Below are positions 21,344 through 33,709 of a DNA stretch of 64,000 nt, piece by piece. The stretch covers positions 9,026,501 to 9,090,500 of the forward strand of contig CM076142.1 in assembly GCA_038025085.1 (NCBI GenBank), in the 5' to 3' direction. The notes under the pieces are model-generated. The model searched no databases. It had not been told where the DNA came from and saw nothing but the letters and a program-made list of their open reading frames with translations. Both the position numbers and the translations under genes were made by a program. Origin of the DNA: Tetragonia tetragonoides (taxonomy: Eukaryota > Streptophyta > Magnoliopsida > Caryophyllales > Aizoaceae). Each line of letters begins with the position of its first letter. Within the stretch, counting starts at the first letter, position 1.

Positions 21344-24300
21344 CATTTCAATGCACATCTATATTTCCACATTAGAATCTGTCTACAGAAATTTGTAAAA
21401 GTTTAGAATTTGTCTTTGCGAGTAAAATAGATTGATGCTTTGCATTGTGTTTGAGCTTAGTGTCAACTAAATGTTTTTGATATGTGGATATTACTACTTA
21501 TAATTTCACGGGCACTGAGTGATATACTTCGTATTACATATTCCAATTTCTAATTTATATGGGTTTCATTATCGATAGGTCAATATTGTTGGAACTCAAT
21601 ATGCTTAGAAATATAAACATCTGATTTCTTGATATTAGCTCAGGCTGAATTGCCTAACCAGTAGGGGTGCCAGAATGCCTATGTGTTTGCTCACAAGTTG
21701 TTTGCGAGTGTTGTATCGTTTAATACCTTGGTCCTTTGGCTTATTTTGTGAATGGACAATGATCTACTTTGCCCACTTAAGAAGATCTTGAAAAGATAGG
21801 AAACTGTATTAAAACATGTTTCAACGGTTTGTGATATCAGCTTATGATTAGTCCCAGTATGCTACGATAACATCCCTACTAGGCTACTACTATAATATGA
21901 ATGAGTATAAAACAAAAGATTAATGTAAATAAGAGTGTCGGTGAATTAATAGACTTACAGCAGCCTAAGGAATGACCATAAAAATTTTAGCATGAAATTA
22001 CGATAGAAATTTCAGAATTTGACTTTATTGTAACTGTATGGTTTGGAATGTTTCTTCCAAAATCTCAATGAAATTTCGTAAAAAAAATTTGTGCAATTGC
22101 AAGCTCGTACATGTGCTTATGTCAATACAGTATTGGTTGAGAGAAATCACCATATGGCAAAGGATCATGAGACTTTTAGTGGCTTTGGAGGTTCCTAAGT
22201 ACCTTTCAGTTTAACTGACTATTCACCTGTCGTTATCCCATCCCCTTTTCTTCAGTCACCAGACTAACATGGCTGTTGGGACCTTTTCTGTTTCTATCCT
22301 TCGTCCTAACCCCTCAATGACAGAGTTACACGTTATGTTTTGTCCCCCAAGGTTGAAGAAAGCAGGGTGGCAAGCAGATAAACTTGCCATTTATGTTATT
22401 AGCGTCCACCCCAGAAGCCTATTCATGTGTTTAACCTGTACACTTCCAATTGTCCAACTTGTTAGTTCAAACTACGGTAGTTCGGGATAGTTGGTATAGA
22501 TGCTAGTTTTTCAGTTTCTTGCATATATAACAAATTATTAGTTTGAAGTTAAGTGTATAAACAGAAGTCCTAACTCACCATGCAAGTAGAGTTTGCTACA
22601 TAAACTAGTCGTCCTTATAGATGAAAGGTACCGCAAGAAAGTATCGGATGGTTAAAAATGACAACCGTTTAGTTTAGTATGATTAGGCCAACATTTGTTG
22701 CTGGTAGGTTCTATTCTCCATAAGTAGCCCCATGTTAGGGAACCACCAGGCACTATCTAATATCAAGCCATGTACATATGTTATCATCAGTCCTTGTCTA
22801 TCATTCCTGGCTAGAATGACATTAGTCCATGTGTAGGAGAATAGAAGTGTCCCATGTGAAGATGTAGCTTTCACATATCATGCCCAAGTCTATTAATTGG
22901 TTGATGCTCTTGTCCTTGATCGCGAGCCATGTGTCGGGCACCTCGCGTTGACACGTGGTGGCACGAGAGGTGGTTTTGATGCTACTTCACCTAGGCTGAG
23001 CGCAGCTACTAAGGAGGATCTATTGCTTGTTTGTAACCTCCGGCGAACTTTGCGGTCAAAATATTTTATAGTTGAAAAAATTGATCTTATTAATCACAGT
23101 AAACAAGTTGATTATCATCAGGAGGGGCCCAAGTGGGCCAGATTGGGCCATCTCAAGTTTGATTTTAAGGGTAAATGCATGTGCAGCTGTCATGAGGGTT
23201 TTGGAAACTAATTTGCCACTAGGGGCTGCTAACTGATTAATGATGATAATGATTTGGGTGAGTCTGTCACATTACTATTAGTCTGTTTGGAGGGACACTA
23301 GCCTATAGCTTCACAAAATAGCTTGGATTGGCTCTGGACTGCATTTAATCTTACTTGGTTTGTTCATTGCTCTAGTTGATCAAGGAACTATAGTGCTTAA
23401 CTTTCCTTGTTTAAGGATTGGTTTTGTAGTCTGCCTTGTGAAGTTGAGATTCTTTTAGGAGAATTTGATAAGATGCCCATATTGTCATTCAATTTTTACT
23501 CCACTGAAAGTTAAATCCCTGATTTTGAACTCCTAATTGAGAAGCCTATATGTTGAATCTTTGGTTTGTGTAAACTAGAAATGGTATTTGAAGACAACAT
23601 GACATACACGGAAATTGCCGTGAAATGAGACCGCCTAATGCGTAAGGAGATGCTTGATTAGAGGTTGATTTAGGAGACAGAAGTATGATGGGAGGTCATC
23701 TAGCTTAAATCCTAGGCTACTCCAAAGTTCACCTTTAAGCGTAAACTTAGTAAATTCCGAACTTTGCAAATTTATGGTGGCTAGTTTACACTATTGAGGG
23801 GTTCTTGTAACTCTGGTTTGTTTTTGTCAACAGTTATGTACTATTAGATCCATTTGAACTGCCTGATTATGTGAGAGATTCCTCAAATCTTTAGGTAGCT
23901 TATCATCTAATGAAAAAGCTGTAATTCATCAAATGAACTTTGAAAATCTATTTTGGGCCCAAAAATCTATGCTTCTTTATAAGTGCTTAGCAAGTGCATT
24001 TCCTTTTACATGGGTCCTAAATTTTCCCCAGCAGTTTAATTGGTTTTTAATTAGGGTCTTGCATGATTTTGGTTATAAGTACGGATAAATAACATAATGT
24101 AACTTATCTTTCTACTGTTTTTCCTATCACCAAAGAGAGTAATAACGGCCCCATGATTCTGCTAATTAAGTGTCCACAAAATCTGCTTATATGATCTTCC
24201 CATGTGAACCTCCACCTGGTTTTTAAGTGCTCATCTTTGTGAGATATTGCTCCTCTTTGGTGTAGATGCTTCATGCTTTAAGAACCAAGAAATCTTATTT

Positions 24301-25950
24301 AGCAGATAATGGGTGGACTTTTGGAGTAGGGCGAGACAGTGACATGGAATCTGGGTTCTAACCTTAAAAAACAGAAAGAACACTTATCTTTATCTTCATT
24401 GGTTTTTGTTGTACTTAGACTTACGTTCTGTTTGGTGCCCTGTTTCTGTTGAAGTCCTTTCATGGTGCATTTACTTTTTAGCTGCGTGTTGATCAAGTAT
24501 TTCCTTTCTTCTTCTTCCTTTTTTTTGAGATGAATTTATAAATATTACCCTCCTCTTGAGAATCATACCCATCAATTGATATATAAACTACTGCTGTTAC
24601 TCGTAGCTACATACATTAGGACGAGTTATGTGGTTTATACATGTATAATAAGAGTAACTAGCTATATCAGTAGAATGAAAGGGATTGCTCATAGGTGTGT
24701 TCTCAAAGAAAGTTGTGCTCCAAGCAATCTTTTCGAATTTTGCATACTGTCTCCACGCTGAAGAAAAAAGCAAAAAGAACAGAAAATTAAAAATGGAGTT
24801 ACATCAAAAGAGGGATTTGAAGACTCAAAATTATGACTGGTAGAAACCAAAACATAGTTATTTGCATTAGCATCCTGCTCTGTCTTTGCTCTTGAATTCT
24901 TCACTTGATTTTACCTATGATGGTGTCAGGGTTCACTTCAAATTCACTCAACAGTGGGCATACTAAGCAAATGTGTCTAACCAATGTCCATCTCTATTAT
25001 AACTTCAAATTATAATGTTTTTATGAAACTATTGATTCTAAATGCATGATACATTTGACATACATCCATAGATGTGTTATGTGTAATTGCAAAAACATAA
25101 TAGAGATGATACTAACCCATCCTTTATCGCTTATTTCTTGTCAGGTAACAAGCTAGGTGCATAAACTTTGACCCTTGAAGATCAAACCATAGGAGGGAGC
25201 TTCTTGCACTTTCGATCGTTTACCTCGAGGTCCTAGACACAGAAACTCTGTCTTAGTAAGTACTACTGACTCTGCTCTGTGCTCTCAAGTTCCAGATTAG
25301 GCCCAGATTTAGTTGCTTTAACTATTAACAATATTCCATGATAGGACTACTGCATTTTAAACTCAGCTTTTATGTCTTCATTCTTTTATCCTGAGAAGCC
25401 AATATATTTTTATACGAAGTCTTATTAATGCAGGGAAGTATGCATGGATAGGGAAGCATCATTTGATGGCAACATCTCCATTATTACATTGTTAGTTTGT
25501 TAACAGTACTATACTGTTCTAATTTGTTTAAAATTTCCAACCATCTAAAGTACCCATGTTTAGGTTCCTTAGTCCCTTACGATAGGCCATGCAATAGTAT
25601 TACTGAAGTAATCATGCCATGTTAATATTCCTAGGCTGAGGTTAACCACGCCTCACTTTTCATCATATAAGCAGTATTATGGTAATTATACTGGGTTCCA
25701 CATGCGTGATCTTTTGTCATCCAAAAAAAATAAAATAAAAAAAAGAAGAAAACTGAGGGAGAGAGAGAGAGAAAAGGAGGTAGATGAAAGAGGCAAGTAT
25801 GATGTTTGGTTTGGGGAGTGGTGTGGACGTAGTGTTATTCTTGGGGGACAAATTGCCTAACGACCAAAAACTACCAACAGGAGAATCCCGTAAAACCAGT
25901 AATCACATTGGGGCCCTCACCTGTTATAGTTTAATCACGCCATTTAACCC
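21344..25950. other. Intergenic, no gene seen
   Basis: 4.6 kb without a recognisable gene. A 104-codon frame at 22897-23211 and GC-richer sequence at 22910-23050 were inspected and matched no known domain. A GA-rich microsatellite (GAGAGAGAGAGAGA) lies at 25756-25775, before the pectate lyase promoter. Confidence 0.4.
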
Positions 25951-25975
25951 GGCTTTTTTAGCTCTTTATAACCCC

Positions 25976-25983
25976 CTCATTCT
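25976..25983 (+). promoter_or_regulatory. TATA-like box of the pectate lyase gene
   Basis: TTTATAAC lies about 115 bp before the ATG at 26096, followed by a CT-rich leader (CTTCCCTCTCTCTTTTC). Position and leader fit a core promoter. Confidence 0.5.
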
Positions 25984-26095
25984 TCCCTCCCATTTTCCAT
26001 CAAAACAAACTCTTCAAACTCTTCCCTCTCTCTTTTCTTCCCTACACACTTTGTCCTAGTTAAGAGAGAGAAAAAGGGAAAATTAGTAGTGCCAA

Positions 26096-28505
26096 ATGGC
26101 AATGCATTTAATCTCACTGTTCCTCATCTTGTTCTGTCTCTTAGTCCCTACTCTTGTGCTTTCTTCATCAGCAACTGTTCCTGACCCTGAAGTTGTAGTA
26201 CATGAAGTCCATAGGTAAGTACATAGTGCACTTACATTATTTTTCGGAAATTTTCAGGTTGTTATGTTTTTAGCCGGGTCCACATTTAGTTTTCCAAATA
26301 ATGTAGCAAATATGACATTTTATTATCTCCGAGAAGGGATCTTATATCGCACTTTGTATGTTTTCATACGAGTTGGGTTCAGGGTTTGCTACTTTTATGT
26401 TACAATGCTTACAATGTGTTATGTTACATTTCTTATATATCCTTAGTTAATTGTTACACAGGAGTATCAATGAGTCTGTTGCTAGGAGGAACTTGGGGTA
26501 CCTCTCTTGTGGAACTGGCAACCCCATTGATGATTGCTGGCGTTGTGACCCGAATTGGGAGCACAACCGTCAGCGGCTAGCTGATTGCGCAATTGGATTC
26601 GGGAAGAATGCTCTTGGAGGGAAAAACGGACGGATATATGTTGTCACAGATTCAGGGGATGATGACCCTGTTAACCCCAAACCAGGCACCCTTAGGCATG
26701 CTGTTGTCCAAGATGAGCCATTATGGATCATATTCCAAAGGGATATGGTTATCAAATTGAAAGAGGAGCTGATCATGAACTCGTTCAAAACGATCGATGG
26801 CAGGGGAGCTAGTGTCCACATTGCTGGTGGTCCATGCATCACCATACAATATGTGACCAACATTATAATACATGGGATCAATGTACATGATTGTAAGCAA
26901 GGTGGGAATGCTATGGTGAGGAGCTCCCCACGGCACTATGGGTGGAGGACTATATCGGACGGTGATGGGGTGTCCCTCTTTGGTGCAAGCCATGTTTGGG
27001 TGGACCATTGCTCGTTGTCAAACTGCATGGATGGGTTGATTGATGCAATCATGGGGTCCACAGCCATCACCATTTCTAACAATTTCATGACTCACCATGA
27101 TAAGGTTATGCTCTTGGGCCATAGTGATTCTTACACCCCAGACAAGAACATGCAGGTTACCATTGCCTTTAACCACTTTGGTGAAGGTCTTGTTCAAAGA
27201 ATGCCAAGGTAAATGTCTCAAAAGCACCACTTCAAGCTTTTATCTGTTTTCCAGTATATCTAGGACTGTAAATCTTAACCATGAGTATTCAATTAGCACA
27301 CTTATCTTTTTAAACATATAATTTAGGTAACTATATACAACTTTAAAATCAAATGGTATGGTATCTTTTATTAAAATTAAGATATTTCTATCTATTTCTG
27401 CACAAACTATAGAAATGCAAATAAAGGAGAGGTGGTCCTTTTTGTCATCATCTATTTGTGGAATACTTTTTTGTTTATGGATGATGATTATTGGTAAGTG
27501 GTAACTTTAGTGTTTTGACCTATCAAAAAAAAAAAGAAAACTTTAGTCATTACTGTTGTGACTAAAATAGGATCATTAGTGCTCCTTTTTTATTTTTGTA
27601 TTTTTTGCTTTATTTATTGTTTTTCTACTCTTCTTTTTCCTATTTGGTTTAGTCCCTTCTATTTTGGTTTTTCAAATGCTGGCGCTAAAGTTGGTTTGAA
27701 CTCCATAATATTGCAGATGTAGACATGGATACTTCCATGTGGTGAACAATGACTATACCCACTGGGAAATGTATGCCATTGGTGGAAGTGCAGACCCTAC
27801 CATCAATAGCCAAAGCAACAGGTTTCTAGCTCCTGATAGAAGATTCAGCAAAGAGGTAATCTTCAAATCAAATAAAAACTCGTGCTTTGTCCTTTGCTAT
27901 TTTCTACTACCTTAGCTATGTCCAATGCAATCCCTTTGGTACTAATTTGTTGTAGTGTTAGTACATAACTACATAATGTAACTTAGTTAACATATCATTG
28001 TCTGTGTTCCTTTATTTGGTACATTGAGTGTAAAATTTCACTTGTATGGATTTATGGACATTTTGAATTATAATGATCCTATGAAACTAGGACAACAGTA
28101 AACTTATCTGCTAAACCCCCCTAATTATTAAAGATTATCTTTTTGTTTTTGTAAAAGTAAGAAGGGGTGGGGATCTAGGAGCGCCTCCTCTTGAGGGAAG
28201 CTCCTAGCGTATCAGCTAGAAGAATTTGGTCGAGCTCTAAAGATAATCAATGATTATGGCTGATATTGGTAATTTACTTTCAGGTAACTAAACATGAGGA
28301 TGCACCAGACAGTGTATGGAAGAACTGGAACTGGAGGTCTGAGGGTGATCTAATGCTTAATGGAGCATATTTCACGGCGTCTGGGGCGGGAGCATCGTCG
28401 AGCTATGCTAGGGCCTCTAGCCTGGGGGCTAAGCCATCCAACCTTGTTGGTTCAATGACTTCTTCTGCTGGTGCACTTGGCTGCAAAAAGGGTGCACGTT
28501 GCTGA
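26096..28505 (+). CDS. Pectate lyase, polysaccharide lyase family 1 (complete)
   Basis: Exons 26096-26214, 26462-27208, 27717-27855 and 28284-28505 give 408 aa; every intron is GT..AG and codons split at AG|G and AG|A rejoin as Arg. Pectate lyases cut de-esterified homogalacturonan in the cell wall by Ca-dependent beta-elimination. Residues 1 to about 25 are a hydrophobic signal peptide ([14 protein letters not shown]), so it is secreted. The PL1 core shows [20 protein letters not shown], the motif [14 protein letters not shown] with Asp, and RMPRCR (Arg286, Pro288, Arg291), the RxPxxR signature with the presumed catalytic Arg. The C-terminus is Cys-containing (LGCKKGARC). Length is normal for plant pectate-lyase-like proteins. 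It is an isolated gene; which subclade it belongs to cannot be told. Confidence 0.95.
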
Positions 28506-29510
28506 TATATAATTTAACATGATCAGCAAACTAATTCAACTCAAATTCGGTCCAATTGAAACCATTGATATTTGATTAATAGGGAGATTCCAGTTAAAAG
28601 AGAGGGAACATTATTATGTAAGGGAAGATTAAACAAGTCCAATATTTCTTCCCCCTTAGTATTTTTTTTTGGACTTTTTAACCATGTTCCCTCTCTTCTT
28701 TTACTTTTGTTGGTTTCTTTTAACTATGTTGTCTTTTTGGATCTTGAGATTACAACCTCGGCATGTTACTCTAAACCAACCAGTTGAATTGTAAGGTTAG
28801 AGTTAACAAGTGCAGATGTGTTGATATAGTTAAATGATATAATTATACTACTTTTGTGTCTAGATATTCAAATTTTCATTGTTTCTTTTTCACTCAACAT
28901 TACTATGTTTTAAGTATTCACAATGTTGTAGTTCTATTGAGTTCCAACTATTGTCTTTTAATTGCTTCATGCAATTAAGATTTGGAACTTCAATAGTTAC
29001 TTCAAAGTTCAAACACAAAAAGAGGAATAAAGCAAAGAAAGCAGCAACCAGGAACATAGGATACCCCTCATGGGCATTCTAGATTTAGGACATCTTACAT
29101 ACTTATGGACACCCTTTTTGGGATCCTTGGAGTTGGAGGTGTTTTGAGAGTCTCAACCACTATTGATAGTTGCAGTTGATCCCTATTTTTTGGGTAATGA
29201 GACTTGAAGTCATATCATTGTTGAAAAAGTGTGATAAGGCGCTACTCTCCACCCCTAGCTTGGAGGAAGAAGAGTCGTGTTCTTGTTTACGAGCTTTTTA
29301 TTTCAAGTACTTGTGTATTATACCAAATAAATGAATGACTACTTCTTAACCGGATGGATCCATTGGCGGACACGGAGTAATAGCAGAAAAATTAGAAATC
29401 ACTTATAAAAAAAAGGAAAAAATTATGAGACATCACTATAATAGTAAAAAGGGCTTAGGGGTAGATTTAGTGGTATAGAATGGTGGGGAGCCATGCTTGG
29501 TATTCAAAAT
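28506..29510. other. 3' flank of the pectate lyase gene, with possible 3'-UTR hairpin
   Basis: Contains an inverted pair AAGAGAGGGAACA (28598-28610) and TGTTCCCTCTCTT (28685-28697), with a loop of about 75 nt and inside the likely 3' UTR. Beyond about 28800 it is AT-rich, with short frames only. Confidence 0.4.
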
Positions 29511-31395
29511 CGTGGATTATAGCCTGCGATATCCGGTAGAACACTTTTCCAAGCCTACCAAGGACCCAATAACCTACCCCGGGGGCCTCCCATATCCCCT
29601 AGTGGTGTCCCATACGATGTGATGCGAAAGTACCCACCTTCGTTCCAGAGCCTCCCGTAAGCCCAGAAAACGTGGAGTATAGCCTTCGATTTTTGGCTTC
29701 CCCGGGGCCCGGTTGTCATTTTCGCCCAAACTTCTCCGGGAGTCTAATCATGACCCTAAAGGACCCTTGGTGCCCCGGGAGGATCATCCGGATTCCTGAT
29801 CTCCGATATCCCCATGTTTTCGGTGTTTCGACCCTTACACTTGTGTTCCGTAAAGTGCCCTTACAAGCCTAAAAGGGACTGGATAAACGATCTTGTAGGC
29901 CTCCCATGTAATCTAGGGGTATATTGTGCGATGTGGTGAGAAAATATCCATATTCGTTCCGGGGGTCTCGCGTAAGCCCAGAAAACGTGGATTATAGCCT
30001 TCGATTTTTGGTTTCTTGGGGTCCGGTTGTCATTTTCGCCCAAACTTCTCCGGGAGGTTTATCTTGACCTTATAGGACTCTTAGTTCCCCGAGAGGGTCA
30101 TCCGAATCTGCGAACTTCGATATCACACATGTTTGCGGTGTTCCGGTCCTTATATTGGTGTCCCGTAAAAATGTCCTTCCACGCCTATCAGGAATCCGAT
30201 AACCGACCCCGGGTGTCTCCCATGTCCCTTAGAGGTGTCCTGTGTGGTTTGCTGCGAAATTATCCACCTTCGTTCCGGTGCCTTCCGGAAGCCCAGAAAA
30301 CGTGGATTATAGCCTTCGATTTTTGGTTCCCCGGGGCTCGATTGTCATTTTCGCCCAAACTTCTCCAGGGGGTCTATCATGACCCTAGAGGACCCTCGGT
30401 GCCCCGAGAGGATCATTTGAATCTCCGAGCTTCGATATCACTCATGCTTGCGGTGCTCCGGCCATTACATGTATGTCTCGTAAAGACACCCTTACTCGCC
30501 TATCAGGGACCCGATAACCAACCTCGGGAGTCTTCTATATCCCTTAGGGGTAACCTGTGCGATGTGGTGTGAAAATATTTACCTTCGTTTCGAGGCCTCC
30601 CGCAAACCCAGATAACGTGGATTATAGGTTTCGAATTTTGGTTTCCCGTGGCCCGATTGTCATTTTCGCTCAAACTTCTCCGGTGGGTCTATCATGACCA
30701 AAGAGGACCCTTGGTGCCCCGAGAGGGTTATCCGAATCCCCGAACTTTAATATCACCCATGCTTGCGATGTTCCGGCCCTTTCATCGGCGTCCCATAAAA
30801 ATGCCCTTCCACGCGTATCAAGGACCCGATAACCGACCCCGGGGGTCTGCCATGTACATTAGGAGTGTCTTGTACGATGTGTTGCGAAAATATTCACTTT
30901 CATTCCAGGGTCTCCTGGAAGCCCAGAAGACGTGGATTATAGCCTTGGATTTTCGGCTTCTTGGGGCTCGGTTGTCATTTTCGCCCAAACTTCTCCGGGG
31001 AGCCTATCTTTACCCTAAAGGACTCTCGGTGCCCTAGGAGGATCATGTGGGCCCCCAAACTGCGATTTCACCCATGCTTTAGGTATTTCGACGATTACAC
31101 TTGTGTCCAGTAAAACGCCCTTACAAGCCTAGCAGAGACCAGATAACCGACCTCGAATACCTCCCATGTCCCCTAGGGGTGTCCAGTGCGATATGGTGCG
31201 AAAATATCCACCTTCATTTCGGGGCCTCTCGGAAGCCTAGAAAACGTGGATTATGGCTTTCGATTTTTGCCTTCCCGGGGCTTAATTGTGATTTTTGCCC
31301 AAATTTCTCCTGGAAATCTATCATAATCTTAGAGGATCTCTGCTGCTCCAAGACGATTATTCGGGTCACCAAACTCCGATTTTACCCATGAAACA
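29511..31395 (+). repeat. Tandem repeat array 1, period 315 bp
   Basis: The marker CGTGGATTATAGCCTTCGAT (and variants) occurs at 29671, 29986, 30301, 30616, 30931 and 31245, spacings 315, 315, 315, 315 and 314. A further copy at 29511 is only 160 bp before the next, so the first monomer has an internal deletion. Monomers share TCATTTTCGCCCAAACTTCT, TATCACCCATGCTTGCG and CGTTCCGGGGCCTCCC-like blocks with moderate divergence. It is GC-richer than its surroundings. The array ends where ACCCATG meets unrelated sequence near 31395. Confidence 0.9.
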
Positions 31396-32129
31396 TGAGC
31401 ACTGAGGCAAGGCTACTGGGACATGTGCCATGGACGCTGGGTGGGCGTGGGACATGGGGCGTGGACGCCCTCCGACGTCCCAAAATTTTTTCCCTTAGTT
31501 TGCTTATGTTTCTTCTAACAATTATAGTCCCGCCCACTCGTCCCTATTCGAGTCTAGATTCATTCCTTTAAAATAAGAATTTTGCACCCGCCACTAAATA
31601 AATCGCGGTCCAACTTTGTTTCTCAACTGCCATTAACTTAAGACATCAATCCAAACTAGAAGTCCAACTCTAAGGGTAAAGAATTTTTTTTTTTCCCTAG
31701 TAAAACCTCATGTGTGTTGGCTACAGTATCTTCTTTTGATGAAAGTTCTGTTATTATTTCCAACTAACATACCTATCCAAACGATTATTCCACCATGCAC
31801 CACCAACATGGGCAACATTCAACAATCACCCAACCGTTCCTTGGAATTAATGGAGACAATTAAATTTCTTTTTTAAAATAAACAGAACAAGCTTCTTTTT
31901 ATCAAAGTCTGAATTTCGCTTCAACCGAGCTTATGACAAAAGGCCATGCGCACTTCTTTCGAAGAAGACCACATTTGGGGACTCATTTTTCTTAATTCTC
32001 TCCAAAGGCCAGGTGTTTAACTATCAATTTAGCCCGTAATTTCTGGTTATTAAATACTCCAAGGTTACTTCCTTTTTGAAGCTTGTCATATCAATGATAT
32101 CATTGTTCATGAGAGGAAAAGATAAATAA
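31396..32129. other. Intergenic, no gene seen
   Basis: Starts with a GC-rich stretch (GGGCGTGGGACATGGGGCGT) directly after the array, then AT-rich unique-looking sequence. No gene or RNA recognised. Confidence 0.4.
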
Positions 32130-33230
32130 GAGTGTGTTTGGATACCAATATTTGATTTGAATATCATGAATTCAATTCCATAAATTGAAATTTTGCAATT
32201 CAAAATCAATTCCATTGTTTGGGAAAACAAAGAATTTCAATTCATCAATTTGAAATCTAAATTTCTTGTTTGGACAAAACAAGAAATTTCAATTGTACAA
32301 TTCGAAATCCAACTATTGTTTGGTTAGCTATACAATTTCACTTTCTTAATTATGAACGAATGTAAACACTACCTGATATCAAATTTTGATCAAGATTAAA
32401 AAAATAAATTGACTCACTAAAAAAAAAAAAAAAAACAGAGAGAAAAACTTAAATTAACATTTTTTATGCAAAAAGAAAAAAATTCTCTCTTTTTCTTAAA
32501 CCCAAGCTTCTGTTTTCTATCCCTTGTTCCTCAAACCTAAACCCTAACCCTAATTCTCTATCTATCTCCAAAACTCAATATGCTCAATTCGATTCCTAGT
32601 CTAAGAATCCCAAATTCTGAACTACTGCTGATGAATCTCTGTACAGTACCCGCTCACAAACTTCCTGTACTGAATATACCGTACTCGGACACGAAAAGCT
32701 AGTAAAGCTTAGCTTCCTTAGCCCATTCATTCATGTCTATTTGTGGGAATGGGAATGATTGGGATTCGGATAGCGGAACCACCATTAATAACGCCATCAC
32801 TATTATGGCTAAACAACACCACTTTGCTGGGGATTTGTTTCATTGGGTGCTTAATTTGGTTCAATGCACAGATTTCTCTTCCATGGGAGAGCTCTGTGTT
32901 CGCAGGGGAGAGAGAGAGAGAGGAAAGAGAGGTGGAGGCAGGGGAGGAGAGAGAGAGGAAAGAATGGTGGAGGCAGAGAGTGTGTGTGTGTCGTGGTTAG
33001 AGGAGAGAGAGAGGAGAGAGAGTGGTGTGGGTTTGTATAGTGATTTGTGAGGTGGGCTGAATTTCAAATTGATAGTGTTTTGGGATGTATTTGAAATACA
33101 AGCTTCAAAGGCCTATCCAAATTACTTCAGATTTGGCCCAAATACAAATGTATAATATTTTGGATTGCCAAACACCTGATTTGGGCCAAATGAGGAATTT
33201 GAAATCAAATGGCCATATCCAAACAGGCCA
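32130..33230. mobile_element. Large PIF/Harbinger-like element with possible captured sequence
   Basis: Ends GAGTGTGTTTGGATACC and TGGCCTGTTTGGATATGG (reversed) are imperfect inverted repeats. TAA lies on both sides (32127-32129, 33231-33233). Subterminal AAATTTGAATTC-like repeats are mirrored. The 1101-bp interior holds a telo-box AAACCCTAACCCTAA (32539-32553), a 105-codon frame from 32733 and GA-rich microsatellite at 32910-33035. The middle looks more like a gene 5' region than transposon sequence, so gene-fragment capture is possible. Confidence 0.6.
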
Positions 33231-33417
33231 TAAAGCAAATTCAAATTAAGTTATGCTTTTGGTTTTGGACGAATCAATAAGTATTGTGAAACTGTATTCA
33301 GTGTAACATCAACATACTAACATGGGCCGAAGTCTTCTAATAAGCCAACCCAAATTTAGTTCACTTTTTTTTTCTCCTTTCAGATGAGGCGCAAAAGACA
33401 GTATAATAATATATTTT

Positions 33418-33709
33418 GCCCGTTTGGCCTACCTTCTCCCAACTTCTCATTTTTCTCCAAATTTTTTTCTTGCTCACCCCTTTTTCATCCACCCCCTCCT
33501 CTAAATCCAACTTCTAAGAAGTTGAAATAAAGCTAGAAATGAAAGGAGAAGGAGAAGCTACAATTTGTAACTTCTCCTTCTACTCCAATTGTAGCTTTAT
33601 TTCAACTTCTTAGAAGTTAGAAATGGAGGAGGGAGTAGATGAAAAGGGGGTCAGCAAGAACAAATGTGGGAGAAGAATGAGAAGTTTGGAGAAGGTAGAC
33701 CAAACGGGC
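33418..33709. mobile_element. Fold-back MITE (292 bp)
   Basis: Nearly the whole element is an inverted repeat: GCCCGTTTGGCCTACCTTCT at the left and GCCCGTTTGGTCTACCTTCT (reversed) at the right, meeting around TACAATTTGTAACTTCTCC. The mirrored interior includes AACTTCTAAGAAGTTGAAAT. Target duplication unresolved; ends resemble Tourist-like elements. Confidence 0.8.

Noticed and set aside
22897..23211. 104-codon frame in GC-richer DNA
   Set aside because: No recognisable domain, no splice partners, no promoter; possibly a decayed repeat.
30027..30572. 181-codon frame called as a gene
   Set aside because: It spans tandem-repeat monomers and is reported with the array instead; no independent gene evidence.
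32733..33050. 105-codon frame as a gene
   Set aside because: The second half is GA-microsatellite translation (REREER..); it is noted only as possible captured sequence.
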